Shown: in pieces, positions 48,542-57,353 of the stretch
How positions within the stretch are numbered: position 1 is the first letter of the stretch
Layout: each line of letters opens with the position of its first letter
Assembly: GCF_002814095.1 (NCBI RefSeq)
Contig: NZ_CP021913.1
Location: 1 to 64,000 of the forward strand
Source: Sagittula sp. P11
GTDB lineage: Bacteria > Pseudomonadota > Alphaproteobacteria > Rhodobacterales > Rhodobacteraceae
Reading direction: 5' to 3'
Length of the DNA stretch: 64,000 nt
The notes under the pieces: model-generated
What the model was told of the DNA's origin: nothing
The model's database searches: none
The model's input: the letters and a program-made list of their open reading frames with translations, nothing else
Program-made: the position numbers and the translations under genes

Positions 48542-50146
48542 ATGCCCGCAACTTACCGTAATACTGTAACTTCTTCGTTCCTAACCCGCAGGACCCTGTT
48601 CGCTCAGACCTTCGCCGCGGCCATGCTTGCCGCTTGCCGCGGTGCAGCACAGACAGAGTCCGAGAGCAGCCCCGAACCGGAGGCTGAAGGTACCCCCTTC
48701 TCCTTCGACTGGCTGGCCGACCGCCAGCGCGAGAGTGCCGGGCGGGAATGGGTTCCTCCTCCCGTTCTGGATGAGGAGGTGTCGGGTCTCGACTACGACG
48801 CCTACCGCCAGATCCAGTTCCGCCCGGACCACGCCCGCTGGTCCGGCCCGAAGTCCCGCGTCGTGCTGCACGGCTACCATCCGGGCTGGCTGTTCGACCG
48901 CCCGGTGCGCCTGAACGAGATCGTCGACGGCACCGCGCGCCCGATGCGCTTCACCGGCGGCGACTTCCGCTACGGCGAGAACGTCGCTCAGCGCTTTCCC
49001 GACGACTTCGAGTTTCCGGGCGTCGCGGGCTTCCGCCTGAACGCGCCGGTGAACTCGCCCGACCGCTTTGACGAGGTCGTGTCGTTCCTTGGCGCGAGCT
49101 ACTTCCGCGCGCTCGGCAAGGGCAACGTTTATGGCCTCAGCGCGCGTGGCCTCGCACTCAACACCGCCATCGGCGGCGAAGAGGAATTCCCCTTCTTCTC
49201 GGAGTTCTGGATCGAGCGTCCCGAACCGGGCACCTCGCACGTGGTCTTCTACGCCGCGCTCGAAAGCCCCTCGGTCGCCGGCGCCTACCGCTTTGCCATC
49301 ACGCCGGGCGAGACCACGACGATCGACGTGGAACAACGCCTGTTCTTCCGCAACGACGTGCGTCAGCTTGGTATCGCGCCGCTGACCTCCATGTTCCTGT
49401 TTGCGCCGAACGACGTGGGTCCGTTCCACGACTACCGCGAACGGGTGCACGACAGCGAGGCGCTGATCGTCGATACCAGCGACCACCGCTTCTTCCGGCC
49501 GCTCAGCAACCCCGAGACGCTGGCAAACTCCTATGTCGGGGCAAACGCGCCGACCGCCTTCGGCCTCGTGCAGCGCAACCGTGCCTTCGAGGATTACCTC
49601 GACGCCCACGCCTACTATGAAAAGCGTCCCTCGCTCATCGTGGAGCCTGTGGGCGACTGGGGCCGCGGCGCGGTCCGGCTGATCGAGATCCCGACCGACC
49701 TGGAAAGCAACGACAACATCGTGGCCTTCTGGGTGCCGGAGGCCGAGGTGCAGGCCGGGGACGCGCGCGAGTTCTCCTACCGCCTTCACTGGGGCATGGC
49801 GCCGCTCGGCAGCGATACACAGTATGCCCGGGTTTTGCGCACTTTGACCGGTTTTGGCGGCGTAGCAGGCATAAATCCGCAGAAGGATCGGCAAAAATTC
49901 GTCATCGACTTCGATGCGGAACGAATGACGGAACTCGACGACGACACGCCTGTTGAGGAAGTGGTTTCCGCGGTCAACGGCGAGATCGTGGAAACCATTC
50001 TGGAACGCCTCGAGGAGCCGCACCTCTGGCGACTGGTGATCGAGGTCCGCGCAACAGGGCCTCAACCGGTCGAACTCAAGGCCGACCTTCAACAGGGTAA
50101 TCGCCGTCTGACGGAAACATGGTTGTACCAATGGAAGAAAAACTGA
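48542..50146 (+). CDS. opgG: Periplasmic glucan biosynthesis protein OpgG/MdoG
   Basis: Processes the backbone of osmoregulated periplasmic glucans. The 534-residue product has an export signal with twin arginine (FLTRRTLFAQTFAAAML), then the MdoG domain: YDAYRQIQFRP, FDEVVSFLGASYFRALGKGN (split motif), EFPFFSEFWIERP, LTSMFLFAPND and EYRLHW-type SYRLHWGMAPLG. It is complete. It heads opgGIHC on the plus strand. Confidence 0.95.
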   Translation: MPATYRNTVTSSFLTRRTLFAQTFAAAMLAACRGAAQTESESSPEPEAEGTPFSFDWLADRQRESAGREWVPPPVLDEEVSGLDYDAYRQIQFRPDHARWSGPKSRVVLHGYHPGWLFDRPVRLNEIVDGTARPMRFTGGDFRYGENVAQRFPDDFEFPGVAGFRLNAPVNSPDRFDEVVSFLGASYFRALGKGNVYGLSARGLALNTAIGGEEEFPFFSEFWIERPEPGTSHVVFYAALESPSVAGAYRFAITPGETTTIDVEQRLFFRNDVRQLGIAPLTSMFLFAPNDVGPFHDYRERVHDSEALIVDTSDHRFFRPLSNPETLANSYVGANAPTAFGLVQRNRAFEDYLDAHAYYEKRPSLIVEPVGDWGRGAVRLIEIPTDLESNDNIVAFWVPEAEVQAGDAREFSYRLHWGMAPLGSDTQYARVLRTLTGFGGVAGINPQKDRQKFVIDFDAERMTELDDDTPVEEVVSAVNGEIVETILERLEEPHLWRLVIEVRATGPQPVELKADLQQGNRRLTETWLYQWKKN

Positions 50147-50283
50147 TGGGCCGGTCCGAAACTCAGGACATGTTCGGACTGCCGCCGAACGCGCCGCTCG
50201 ACATGCCATCTCAGGTTCTGGAACGCAGCCGGCCGCGCTACGTTCCTCTGCTCTCGCGCTGGCTGATGTGGCGCAATGCCTGA
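50131..50283 (+). CDS. opgI: Small OpgI-like protein between opgG and opgH
   Basis: 50 codons from ATG 50131 (an alternative ATG is at 50145), overlapping the opgG stop and the opgH start. It contains FGLPPNAPLDMPSQ, resembling the LPPxAPLAMP segment at the N-terminus of longer OpgH proteins. Rhodobacter sphaeroides has a small opgI gene at this place in its opgGIH-opgC operon. It could therefore be a separate subunit of the glucosyltransferase or a split-off OpgH N-terminus. Confidence 0.6.
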   Translation: MEEKLMGRSETQDMFGLPPNAPLDMPSQVLERSRPRYVPLLSRWLMWRNA

Positions 50284-52093
50284 CCGGAGCGCCGTCCGTC
50301 CGGACGCCCCGACCGTTCTCGTCCGCACGCTGGCACTGACCTTCACCTTCGGTGCGGCGGCCTTTGCCGCGACGCTGATGGCCGACGCCGCGATCAGCGA
50401 CGGTGTGCAGGCGCTCGACCTCGCGCGCGTCGCGCTGATCTTCGTCACCACGCTGTGGCTGGCGTGGGGGGCGGTGCAGGCGCTTGTCGGCCTGCCCCGG
50501 TTGCGGCGCCGCATCGACATGGATTCCCTGCCGAAGCCCACCGCGCCCACGGTCGTGCTCCTGCCGATCTGCAACGAGGACCCCGAGGCCGCCGCCAACC
50601 GCATTCGTGCGATGATGCGCTCGTGCATGTTCGCCGAGGTAAAGGTCGACTTCGCGATCCTGTCGGACACCCGCGATCCCAAGGCACAACTGAAGGAGCG
50701 CGCGGCCTTTGCCGATCTGCTCCAGCCGCGCGACGACGGGCTGCGCGTGTTTTACCGCCTGCGCGAGAACAACCATGGCCGCAAGGCCGGCAACGTCGAG
50801 GAGTTCATCCGCCGTTTCGGCGGCGCCTACGAATTCGCGGTGATCCTCGATGCCGACAGCCTCATGGAGGGTGCCACCATCGGGCACCTGATTTCGCGCA
50901 TGATGGCGGACCCGCGCCTTGGCCTTCTTCAGACGCTACCAAAGGTGATCGGCGCCTCGTCGCTGTTCGGGCGGGCGATGCAGTTCGCCGCCAGCTTTCA
51001 CGCGCCGGTCTTTGCGCGCGGCCTGCAGCGGATGCAGGGCGGCACCGGGCCGTTCTGGGGGCACAATGCCATCGTGCGCGTGCGCGCCCTTGCCCAGTGC
51101 TGCGGACTGCCCGTGCTGCGCGGCACACCGCCCTTCGGCGGTGTCATCCTGAGCCACGACTACGTCGAGGCGGCGCTTCTGGCGCGCGGCGGCTGGCGGG
51201 TCGAACTCGACAGCACCATTCCCGGCTCTTACGAGGAAGGCCCGGACAACATCGTGGCCTTTGCCCGCCGCGACCGCCGCTGGTGCCAGGGCAACCTGCA
51301 GCACATGCGGCTTGTCGGCGCGCCGGGCCTTCTGGGGTGGAGCCGCTTCGTCTTTGTCCAGGGCATCGCATCCTACCTCGTGCCGCTGCTCTGGGCCGCG
51401 TTCCTTGTGACCTCCGTCGCCGCGACCGCGACCGCTCCCCTGCCGGACTACTTCCCGGAACCGCACCAGCTGTTCCCGGTCTTCCCCGACGACCGCACGC
51501 GCGAGATCGTGGCGCTGGCTATCGGGATCATCGGCCTGCTTCTGCTGCCCAAATTCGGCATCCTGCTGCACGCGGCGCTCGACCGCCGGACGCGCGATTT
51601 CGGCGGCACCGCACGCTCCGCCGCTTCCGTCACGACGGAGATCCTGCTGTCCTCGCTGCTGGCGCCGGTCATGCTGATGTACCAGACCCGCGCGGTCGTG
51701 CAGGTGTTGTCCGGGCAGGACGGCGGCTGGCCCGCCAACCAGCGCGGCGAGGGACGGCTGTCCCTGCTCGACGCATGGCGCGCCTCCGGCTGGATCGCGC
51801 TTTGCGGACTGGCCGCCCTTCTGGCCGCCGCCTACCTCGCTCCTGCGCTGACCGTGTGGCTCCTGCCGGTGACCGTGCCGATGATCGGTGCGCCGCTCCT
51901 GCTGGCCTCGACGTCTCACCCGGTCGGCCGCAGCGTCTTCCTCACCCCCGAGGAAACCGCCCCCGCGCCCGTGATCGCAGCCTTCCGGGTCCTGAGCGAG
52001 CGCGCGCGGACCGACCGCGCCCAAGACACCGCGGCAGAGCAGACCTCTGACGCCAACCCCGAGACGTCCGATGTCCCCGTCCGCGCAACCTGA
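50276..52093 (+). CDS. opgH: Glucans biosynthesis glucosyltransferase OpgH/MdoH
   Basis: Inner-membrane family-2 glycosyltransferase that polymerises glucose from UDP-glucose and passes it to the periplasm. 605 residues, shorter at the N-terminus than enterobacterial OpgH. Two membrane helices (about 20-70), then the GT domain with VVLLPICNEDPEA, AVILDADSLMEGATI, GGVILSHDYVEAALL (catalytic Asp) and RRDRRWCQGNLQHM (the QxxRW-like site), then about six more helices. Overlaps opgI by eight bases. Confidence 0.94.
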   Translation: MPDRSAVRPDAPTVLVRTLALTFTFGAAAFAATLMADAAISDGVQALDLARVALIFVTTLWLAWGAVQALVGLPRLRRRIDMDSLPKPTAPTVVLLPICNEDPEAAANRIRAMMRSCMFAEVKVDFAILSDTRDPKAQLKERAAFADLLQPRDDGLRVFYRLRENNHGRKAGNVEEFIRRFGGAYEFAVILDADSLMEGATIGHLISRMMADPRLGLLQTLPKVIGASSLFGRAMQFAASFHAPVFARGLQRMQGGTGPFWGHNAIVRVRALAQCCGLPVLRGTPPFGGVILSHDYVEAALLARGGWRVELDSTIPGSYEEGPDNIVAFARRDRRWCQGNLQHMRLVGAPGLLGWSRFVFVQGIASYLVPLLWAAFLVTSVAATATAPLPDYFPEPHQLFPVFPDDRTREIVALAIGIIGLLLLPKFGILLHAALDRRTRDFGGTARSAASVTTEILLSSLLAPVMLMYQTRAVVQVLSGQDGGWPANQRGEGRLSLLDAWRASGWIALCGLAALLAAAYLAPALTVWLLPVTVPMIGAPLLLASTSHPVGRSVFLTPEETAPAPVIAAFRVLSERARTDRAQDTAAEQTSDANPETSDVPVRAT

Positions 52094-53309
52094 CCGCAAG
52101 ATCGTCCCCATGCCCGCACGGCCCGGCCCCGCGCCGAAGGAGCGCGATCCGCGGATTGACTTCTTCCGCGGCGTCGCGCTGATGATGATTCTCATCAACC
52201 ACATGCCCGGCAACCCTTGGGAGGCGATCACCAACCGGGAGCTCGGCTTTTCCGACGCGGCAGAGGCGTTCTTTGTCATGTCCGGCATCGCGGCGGGCAT
52301 CGCCTATTCCCCTGCCATCGCCCGCTGGCTCGACGGCAAGGGCGGGCTGCGCGCGGCGCTGACGCCGATGTGGCGACGGGCGTGGACGCTGTACCTCGTG
52401 CAGATCCTGCTGACGGTCATCGCGCTCGGCCTCTTTGCCTGGGCGGCGGACACCTTCCTGCTGTCGAAGTTCAGGACGATGCACAATCTGGGCCTGATCT
52501 ACTCCGACACGCGGGCGGCGCTGACCGGCATTCCGATCCTCGGCTACCAGATCGGCTACGTGAACATCCTTCCCACCTACATCGTCCTGATGATAGCCGG
52601 GCCGCTGATCCTCGCCGCCGCGATCCGCTGGCCGTGGCAGACGCTGACCGCCTCTGTCGCGCTGTGGTGGGTCGCCGGTGCCTACCGGCTGAACATCCCC
52701 AACCATCCGGGCGGCGGCGGCTGGTTTCTGTCGCCGCTGTCATGGCAGCTGATCTTCCTCGTCGGGCTGATGATCGGCCACCGGCACCGGCGCGGAGAGC
52801 GGATGGTCCCGGTCAACCGCACCCTGTTCTACGCCGCGCTGTTATTCGTGGTCTTCGCCTTCGCGTGGCGGCATGTTCCGGCCCTCGGATCCTTCATGAA
52901 CCACAAGATGGCGCAGCTCAGCAGCCTTGGCGCGCCATACCACATCACGACGCACAACAAGACGCTGCTGGCCGCGCCGCGCCTGCTGCATGTGCTGGCG
53001 ATGCTCTATGTCCTGTCCTGCCTGCCCGTGGTGCGCCGCATCGCCGCGCATACGGCATCGGCGCCGCTGCGGCTCTTGGGGCAGCATGGTCTGCTGGTCT
53101 TTGCGATCGGCACCGTGCTGGCGCTGATCGGGCAGATCCTGATGGATGTAGAACCGAATGTCGCATGGCTGCCGTGGATCCTGCCGCCGCTCGCTGCGCT
53201 GATCTCCTACGCGGCGGTGCGGATCGCCATCTGGGGCACCGTGCCGCGCAGCCCGACGCCGGACCGGGCGGCCACCGTCCCGGCCGCGCCGATGCGGGAT
53301 CTCGCCTGA
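52071..53309 (+). CDS. opgC: OpgC-type glucan succinyltransferase
   Basis: A 412-residue membrane acyltransferase with about ten helices; in Rhodobacter OpgC adds succinyl groups to periplasmic glucans. The start motif DPRIDFFRGVALMMILINHM and FSDAAEAFFVMSGIAAG are typical of the OpgC family. It overlaps the end of opgH by 23 bases, indicating one transcript for backbone synthesis and decoration. Confidence 0.93.
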   Translation: MSPSAQPDRKIVPMPARPGPAPKERDPRIDFFRGVALMMILINHMPGNPWEAITNRELGFSDAAEAFFVMSGIAAGIAYSPAIARWLDGKGGLRAALTPMWRRAWTLYLVQILLTVIALGLFAWAADTFLLSKFRTMHNLGLIYSDTRAALTGIPILGYQIGYVNILPTYIVLMIAGPLILAAAIRWPWQTLTASVALWWVAGAYRLNIPNHPGGGGWFLSPLSWQLIFLVGLMIGHRHRRGERMVPVNRTLFYAALLFVVFAFAWRHVPALGSFMNHKMAQLSSLGAPYHITTHNKTLLAAPRLLHVLAMLYVLSCLPVVRRIAAHTASAPLRLLGQHGLLVFAIGTVLALIGQILMDVEPNVAWLPWILPPLAALISYAAVRIAIWGTVPRSPTPDRAATVPAAPMRDLA

Positions 53310-53373
53310 AACCGGCTTGCACGGGCGCGGTTGCCGCACGAGAGTGACGCAAACCGCGCCCGGAGCCTGACCG

Positions 53374-54090
53374 ATGACCACCACCGACGCCTATGCCGCC
53401 GCCCTCACCGGGGCGCACACCTCGCGACATCGGGCGGACGCCAGCGCGCTTCCCGCGCCCACCTACGAAGAGGCGCTGGCCATCCAGTCCCTCGTGATGC
53501 CGGCCCTCGGCGCAGTCAGCGGCTTCAAGGTCGGGGACCGGGTCGACGGCCCGCCGGTCATCGCGCCGATCCCGGCCAGCCGGACGCTCGCTTCGGGGGC
53601 GGTGGTTCCGGTCATCGACCTCCTCGGGATCGAGCTTGAGATCGGGTTCGAATACCTGACCGACGACGCGCCCGACCTGAACAACCCGGCGCAAAGCTTC
53701 CGCCCGCGGATCGTTCTCGAACTGGTGGACACCCGCCTGACGGGCCGTGAACTCGATCCGATGACCAAGCTGGCCGACATGCAGATCAACGCGGGCCTGA
53801 TCCTCGGCCCGGCGCTGGAGGATTGGGACGGCAGTGACTTTTCCACCGTCAACGCGCGGCTCACCTGCAACGACCGCACCGTGATCGACGGGCCTGCGAC
53901 GGTGCCCGGCGGCTCCGCCCTCGCCAACCTCGCGCTGTTCTGCGCACATGTGGGCCGGCATTGCGGCGGGCTGCGCAAGGGGCAGACCGTCATCACCGGC
54001 TCGCTCTCCGGTCTCGAGTATTTTCCCGCCGGGACGAAGGTCCTCGGGCACATCGACGGCTTCGGCGGTATCGGCTGCACCCTCGCCTAG
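53374..54090 (+). CDS. 2-keto-4-pentenoate hydratase-like protein (MhpD/FAH family)
   Basis: 238 residues. The family core is visible in GFKVGDRVDG, LGIELEIGFEY (metal-binding Glu pair) and the middle strand RPRIVLELVDTR, with PGGSALANLALF near the end. Related enzymes hydrate 2-hydroxypentadienoates or decarboxylate 4-oxalocrotonate. Its TAG shares the palindrome CTAG (54087-54090) with the stop codon of the convergent lysR gene. It may belong to the downstream catabolic genes or be independent. Confidence 0.82.
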   Translation: MTTTDAYAAALTGAHTSRHRADASALPAPTYEEALAIQSLVMPALGAVSGFKVGDRVDGPPVIAPIPASRTLASGAVVPVIDLLGIELEIGFEYLTDDAPDLNNPAQSFRPRIVLELVDTRLTGRELDPMTKLADMQINAGLILGPALEDWDGSDFSTVNARLTCNDRTVIDGPATVPGGSALANLALFCAHVGRHCGGLRKGQTVITGSLSGLEYFPAGTKVLGHIDGFGGIGCTLA

Positions 54091-55016
54091 GTGTCCTCGC
54101 GCGCCTCGGCCAGCAGACCGCCCGTCCGCTCGACCAGGTACTCCGCCACCAGCCGCGCCGCCCGCGACAGCGCCCGCCGCGCGTCGATCACGACGGAAAT
54201 CGTCGGCGGCACCAGCCCCTTGTCCTTCAGCGGCAGGAACAGCAGATCGCCGCTGCGCAGCTCCGGCAGAACGTCGAGTTCGGAGGTGATCATCGCCACA
54301 TCGCCCCGAAGCAGCGCACGCTTCAGCACCTGAAGCGAGTTCGACGCCAGCACCGGCACGTTCTCTGCAAAGAACCAGGCGTGGCGGTTGTCCATGTATT
54401 GCCGGATCGGCAGCCGCGCGCTTTGCGACACCAGCGCATGGCCCGACAGCTTGGCGAGCGAGACCTCGGCCTCCACCGCAAGTGGATGTTCCGGCGCGAC
54501 GATACAGCCGAAACGCAGCTTGTCGGTCCAGAGCACGTGCTGGTGGCGCAGGCGCGGCATGTCGAAGGCGATGGCGACCTCCACCGCGCCCTCGTCCAGT
54601 TGCCGCGCCGCCTGTGACGGCGGCACGATGTCGAGGTTCAGGCGCAGCTGCGGGTGCTCTTCTCTCAGCCAGACGTGCAGGTCCTCGAGGACGCCGTTCG
54701 CCATGCTGTCCATCGCGGCAAGCCGCACGCTGCCGCGTTCCTGTCCGCGCATCTCCTGCAGGTCGGTTTCCAGCCGCTCGGCATCCGAACGCCAGCGGCG
54801 CGCCATGACGACGACCGCCTCTCCGGCGGCTGTGGGGCGCATGCCGCGCGGCAGGCGTTCGAACAGCGGCGCGCGGTTGGCCTCTTCCAGCGCCTTGATG
54901 TGCCGGTCGATGGCCGAGGCGGCGATTCCCAGGGCGCGCGATGCGGCCTGCACCGATCCGTGTTCGGCAACTGCCTCAACATAAAGCAAAGGGCGCGGAA
55001 CGAGATGCATTTTCAT
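54087..55016 (-). CDS. LysR-family transcriptional regulator
   Basis: About 309 residues from ATG 55016 (earlier in-frame starts at 55037 and 55043 would overlap a likely operator). Helix-turn-helix at the N-terminus (YVEAVAEHGSVQAASRALGI, AIDRHIKALEEA), then the effector domain (GSVRLAAMDSMANGV; VEVAIAFDMP; PEHPLAVEAEVSLAKLSGH). It is divergent from the hydantoinase gene 129 bases away, so it is the obvious candidate regulator of the catabolic operon. Confidence 0.9.
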   Translation of the reverse strand: MKMHLVPRPLLYVEAVAEHGSVQAASRALGIAASAIDRHIKALEEANRAPLFERLPRGMRPTAAGEAVVVMARRWRSDAERLETDLQEMRGQERGSVRLAAMDSMANGVLEDLHVWLREEHPQLRLNLDIVPPSQAARQLDEGAVEVAIAFDMPRLRHQHVLWTDKLRFGCIVAPEHPLAVEAEVSLAKLSGHALVSQSARLPIRQYMDNRHAWFFAENVPVLASNSLQVLKRALLRGDVAMITSELDVLPELRSGDLLFLPLKDKGLVPPTISVVIDARRALSRAARLVAEYLVERTGGLLAEAREDT

Positions 55017-55036
55017 GCGAATACCCGAATTATCCA

Positions 55037-55051
55037 TTCTCAATTCGAGAA
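55037..55051. promoter_or_regulatory. LysR-type operator between lysR and the hydantoinase operon
   Basis: TTCTC-AATTC-GAGAA, a perfect inverted repeat containing the T-N11-A pattern of LysR-type sites, centred 28 bases upstream of the lysR start and about 100 bases upstream of the hydantoinase start. Confidence 0.6.
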
Positions 55052-55145
55052 CGGAAAGTCACACATTTTGTCATGGATGGCAATTCGAACCGTCGCTAGC
55101 CTTGGGGTCGACGGTTCGGCCCGCCAACAGAAAGATCACGAAGAA

Positions 55146-56564
55146 ATGCAAGACAACGCCCCCCACAGCCAGACCCATGACACGGTGATAAAAGGCGCGC
55201 GCGTCGTGACCTCCGGCGCGGTGACAGCGTGCGAGATCGGCATCGTCGCGGGGCGGATCGTGACGCTGGGCAGCGGGCTCTACGGGCGCGAGGTCATCGA
55301 CGCCACCGGCCTGATCGCCATGCCCGGCGGCATCGACAGCCACATACATATCTCGCAGCCCTCCGGACCGGGTGTCGAGATGGCGGATGACTTCGCCTCC
55401 GCCACGCGCTCCGCGGCCTGCGGCGGGAACACCACCGTCATGCCCTTCTGCCTCGCGACCGAAGGCCAGACCCTGCGCGACGCCGTGGCCGCCTACATGG
55501 CGAAGGCCGAAGGCCAGTGCCTGACCGACGTGTCCTTCCACCTGATCGTGACAAAGGCCGACCCGGTGACGCTGGGCCAGGACCTGCCCGCGCTGATCGC
55601 CGAGGGGATGACCAGCTTCAAGGTCTTCATGACCTATCAGGGCATGCGCCTGACCGATGCGGAGATCCTGCAGGTCATGGACGTGGCCCGCGAACAGGGC
55701 GCGCTGACCCTTGTCCATGCCGAGAACGAGGACGCCATCGAGTTCCTGCGCGACAAGGCGGAGCGCACGGGCCAGACCTCTCCGGTCAACCACGCCCGCA
55801 CCCGTCCCGTCCCCGTCGAACGCGAAGCCACCCACCGCGCCACCACGCTGGCCGAGGTCGCGGGCGTGCCGGTGATGATCGTGCATGTCTCGAACGGTGC
55901 CGCCCTTGAAGAAATCCAGCGCGCCAGGGCCCGCGGCGTGCGCGTGCTGGCCGAGACCTGCCCGCAGTACATCACCCTGACCGCCGACGATCTGGACCGC
56001 GCGGGTTTCGAGGGGGCGAAATGGGTGTGCTCTCCGCCGCCGCGCGACACCGCCGAACAGGCGGCGATCTGGACCGGGTTGACCTCCGGCGCCTTCGACG
56101 TCTTTTCCTCCGACCATTGCCCGTTCCGCTTCGACGACAGCCACGGCAAGGACGTGCCCGGCGCGCGCAAGTCCTTCCGCAACATCCCGAATGGCATCCC
56201 GGGCGTGGAAACGCGCCTGCCGATCCTGTTCTCCGAAGGCGTCACAAAGGGCCGTATCAGCCTGCAGACCTTTGCCGCGCTGACCGCCACCAACCACGCC
56301 CGCATCTACGGGCTGGAACACAAGGGCAGCATCGCCATCGGCATGGACGCCGACATCGTGCTCTGGGATCCGTCGATGACCCGCACCATCACGCAGGACA
56401 TCCTGCACCACGGCGCCGACTATACGCCTTGGGAGGGTTTCGAGGTGACGGGCTGGCCCGTGCGGACCATCCTGCGCGGGCAGACCGTCATGCAGGACGG
56501 CGAACCCGTGGGCCAGCCCAAAGGGCACCACGTCGCCCGTGCCAAGCCGGAGGTCGCGGCATGA
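55146..56564 (+). CDS. Dihydropyrimidinase/D-hydantoinase family amidohydrolase
   Basis: Opens cyclic diamides such as dihydropyrimidines or hydantoins. 472 residues from ATG 55146. The binuclear zinc site is complete: H66 and H68 (DSHIHI), carboxylated K159 (TSFKVFMTYQG), H191 (LVHAENED), H247 (IVHVSNG) and D323 (SSDHCPF). Y164 lies where the family's stereochemistry-gate tyrosine is found. It overlaps the next gene as ATGA. Whether the substrate is a pyrimidine, a hydantoin or another cyclic amide is not readable. Confidence 0.92.
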   Translation: MQDNAPHSQTHDTVIKGARVVTSGAVTACEIGIVAGRIVTLGSGLYGREVIDATGLIAMPGGIDSHIHISQPSGPGVEMADDFASATRSAACGGNTTVMPFCLATEGQTLRDAVAAYMAKAEGQCLTDVSFHLIVTKADPVTLGQDLPALIAEGMTSFKVFMTYQGMRLTDAEILQVMDVAREQGALTLVHAENEDAIEFLRDKAERTGQTSPVNHARTRPVPVEREATHRATTLAEVAGVPVMIVHVSNGAALEEIQRARARGVRVLAETCPQYITLTADDLDRAGFEGAKWVCSPPPRDTAEQAAIWTGLTSGAFDVFSSDHCPFRFDDSHGKDVPGARKSFRNIPNGIPGVETRLPILFSEGVTKGRISLQTFAALTATNHARIYGLEHKGSIAIGMDADIVLWDPSMTRTITQDILHHGADYTPWEGFEVTGWPVRTILRGQTVMQDGEPVGQPKGHHVARAKPEVAA

Positions 56565-57313
56565 GCTTCGATCCCGTCGACGGCATCCGCATCGGGATGC
56601 TCACGCCGTCCTCCAACACCGTGCTGGAACCCTACACCTCGGCGATGTTCGCGCCTTTCGGCGACGCCGCCACCGCGCACTTCGGCCGCTTCCGCGTGGT
56701 CGAGATCTCCATGTCGGAGGCGTCGCAGTCGCAGTTCACACTCGAACCGATCCTGGAAGCCGCCGAGCGGCTGGCGGAGGCGAAACCCCACCTGATCGCG
56801 TGGAACGGCACCTCGGCCTCGTGGCTGGGGCTGGAGAAGGACCGCGCCCTCTGCGCTGCCATCACCGAGCGGACAGGCGTCCCCGCCACCTCCACGATCC
56901 TCGCCTACGACACACTCTTCAGGGCGATGAATGTCCGGCGGCTTGGCGTCGTCACGCCGTATATCGAGGATATCGAGACCCGGATGATCGCGAACTACGC
57001 CGCACAGGGGATCGAGGTCACCGCCACCCGGCGGCTCGACGACAAGGGCAACTACAGCTTCGCCACCTACCCGGCGGCCCGGGTCGGTGCCATGGTCGAG
57101 GAGGTCGCGGCCTCTGAACCGGACGCCATCGCCATCGTCTGCACCAACTTCCGCGGCGCCCCCGAAGCGGCGCGCATCGAAGAAGCCACCGGCATCCCGG
57201 TGCTCGATTCCGTCGCCGTCACAGCGGCGCACTGCCTGCGCGAGACCGGGCTGGACCCGTCGCGCGTCACCGGATGGGGGAGCGTCTTCGCACGTTTCGC
57301 AGCCCTGTCCTGA
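56561..57313 (+). CDS. Asp/Glu racemase superfamily protein, arylmalonate-decarboxylase-like
   Basis: 250 residues of the maleate isomerase/Asp-Glu racemase/AMDase superfamily (GMLTPSSNTVLEPY; GVVTPYIEDIETRM). Two-base members have two catalytic cysteines. Here the first position is G83 (WNGTSASW) and only the second, C194 (AIVCTNFRG), is kept, the Gly/Cys pair of arylmalonate decarboxylase. This argues against a classical racemase or maleate isomerase and for a one-cysteine reaction such as decarboxylation. It is coupled to the hydantoinase gene. Confidence 0.85.
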   Translation: MSFDPVDGIRIGMLTPSSNTVLEPYTSAMFAPFGDAATAHFGRFRVVEISMSEASQSQFTLEPILEAAERLAEAKPHLIAWNGTSASWLGLEKDRALCAAITERTGVPATSTILAYDTLFRAMNVRRLGVVTPYIEDIETRMIANYAAQGIEVTATRRLDDKGNYSFATYPAARVGAMVEEVAASEPDAIAIVCTNFRGAPEAARIEEATGIPVLDSVAVTAAHCLRETGLDPSRVTGWGSVFARFAALS

Positions 57314-57353
57314 ACACAGAACCACACGACAAAGACCCACCAAGGAGACACCC

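Noticed and set aside
50131-50300. opgI-opgH junction as another sequencing frameshift
   Set aside because: A small opgI gene is known at this place in Rhodobacter sphaeroides, and ATGCCTGA overlap is a normal coupling signal; kept as a gene, with the doubt noted.
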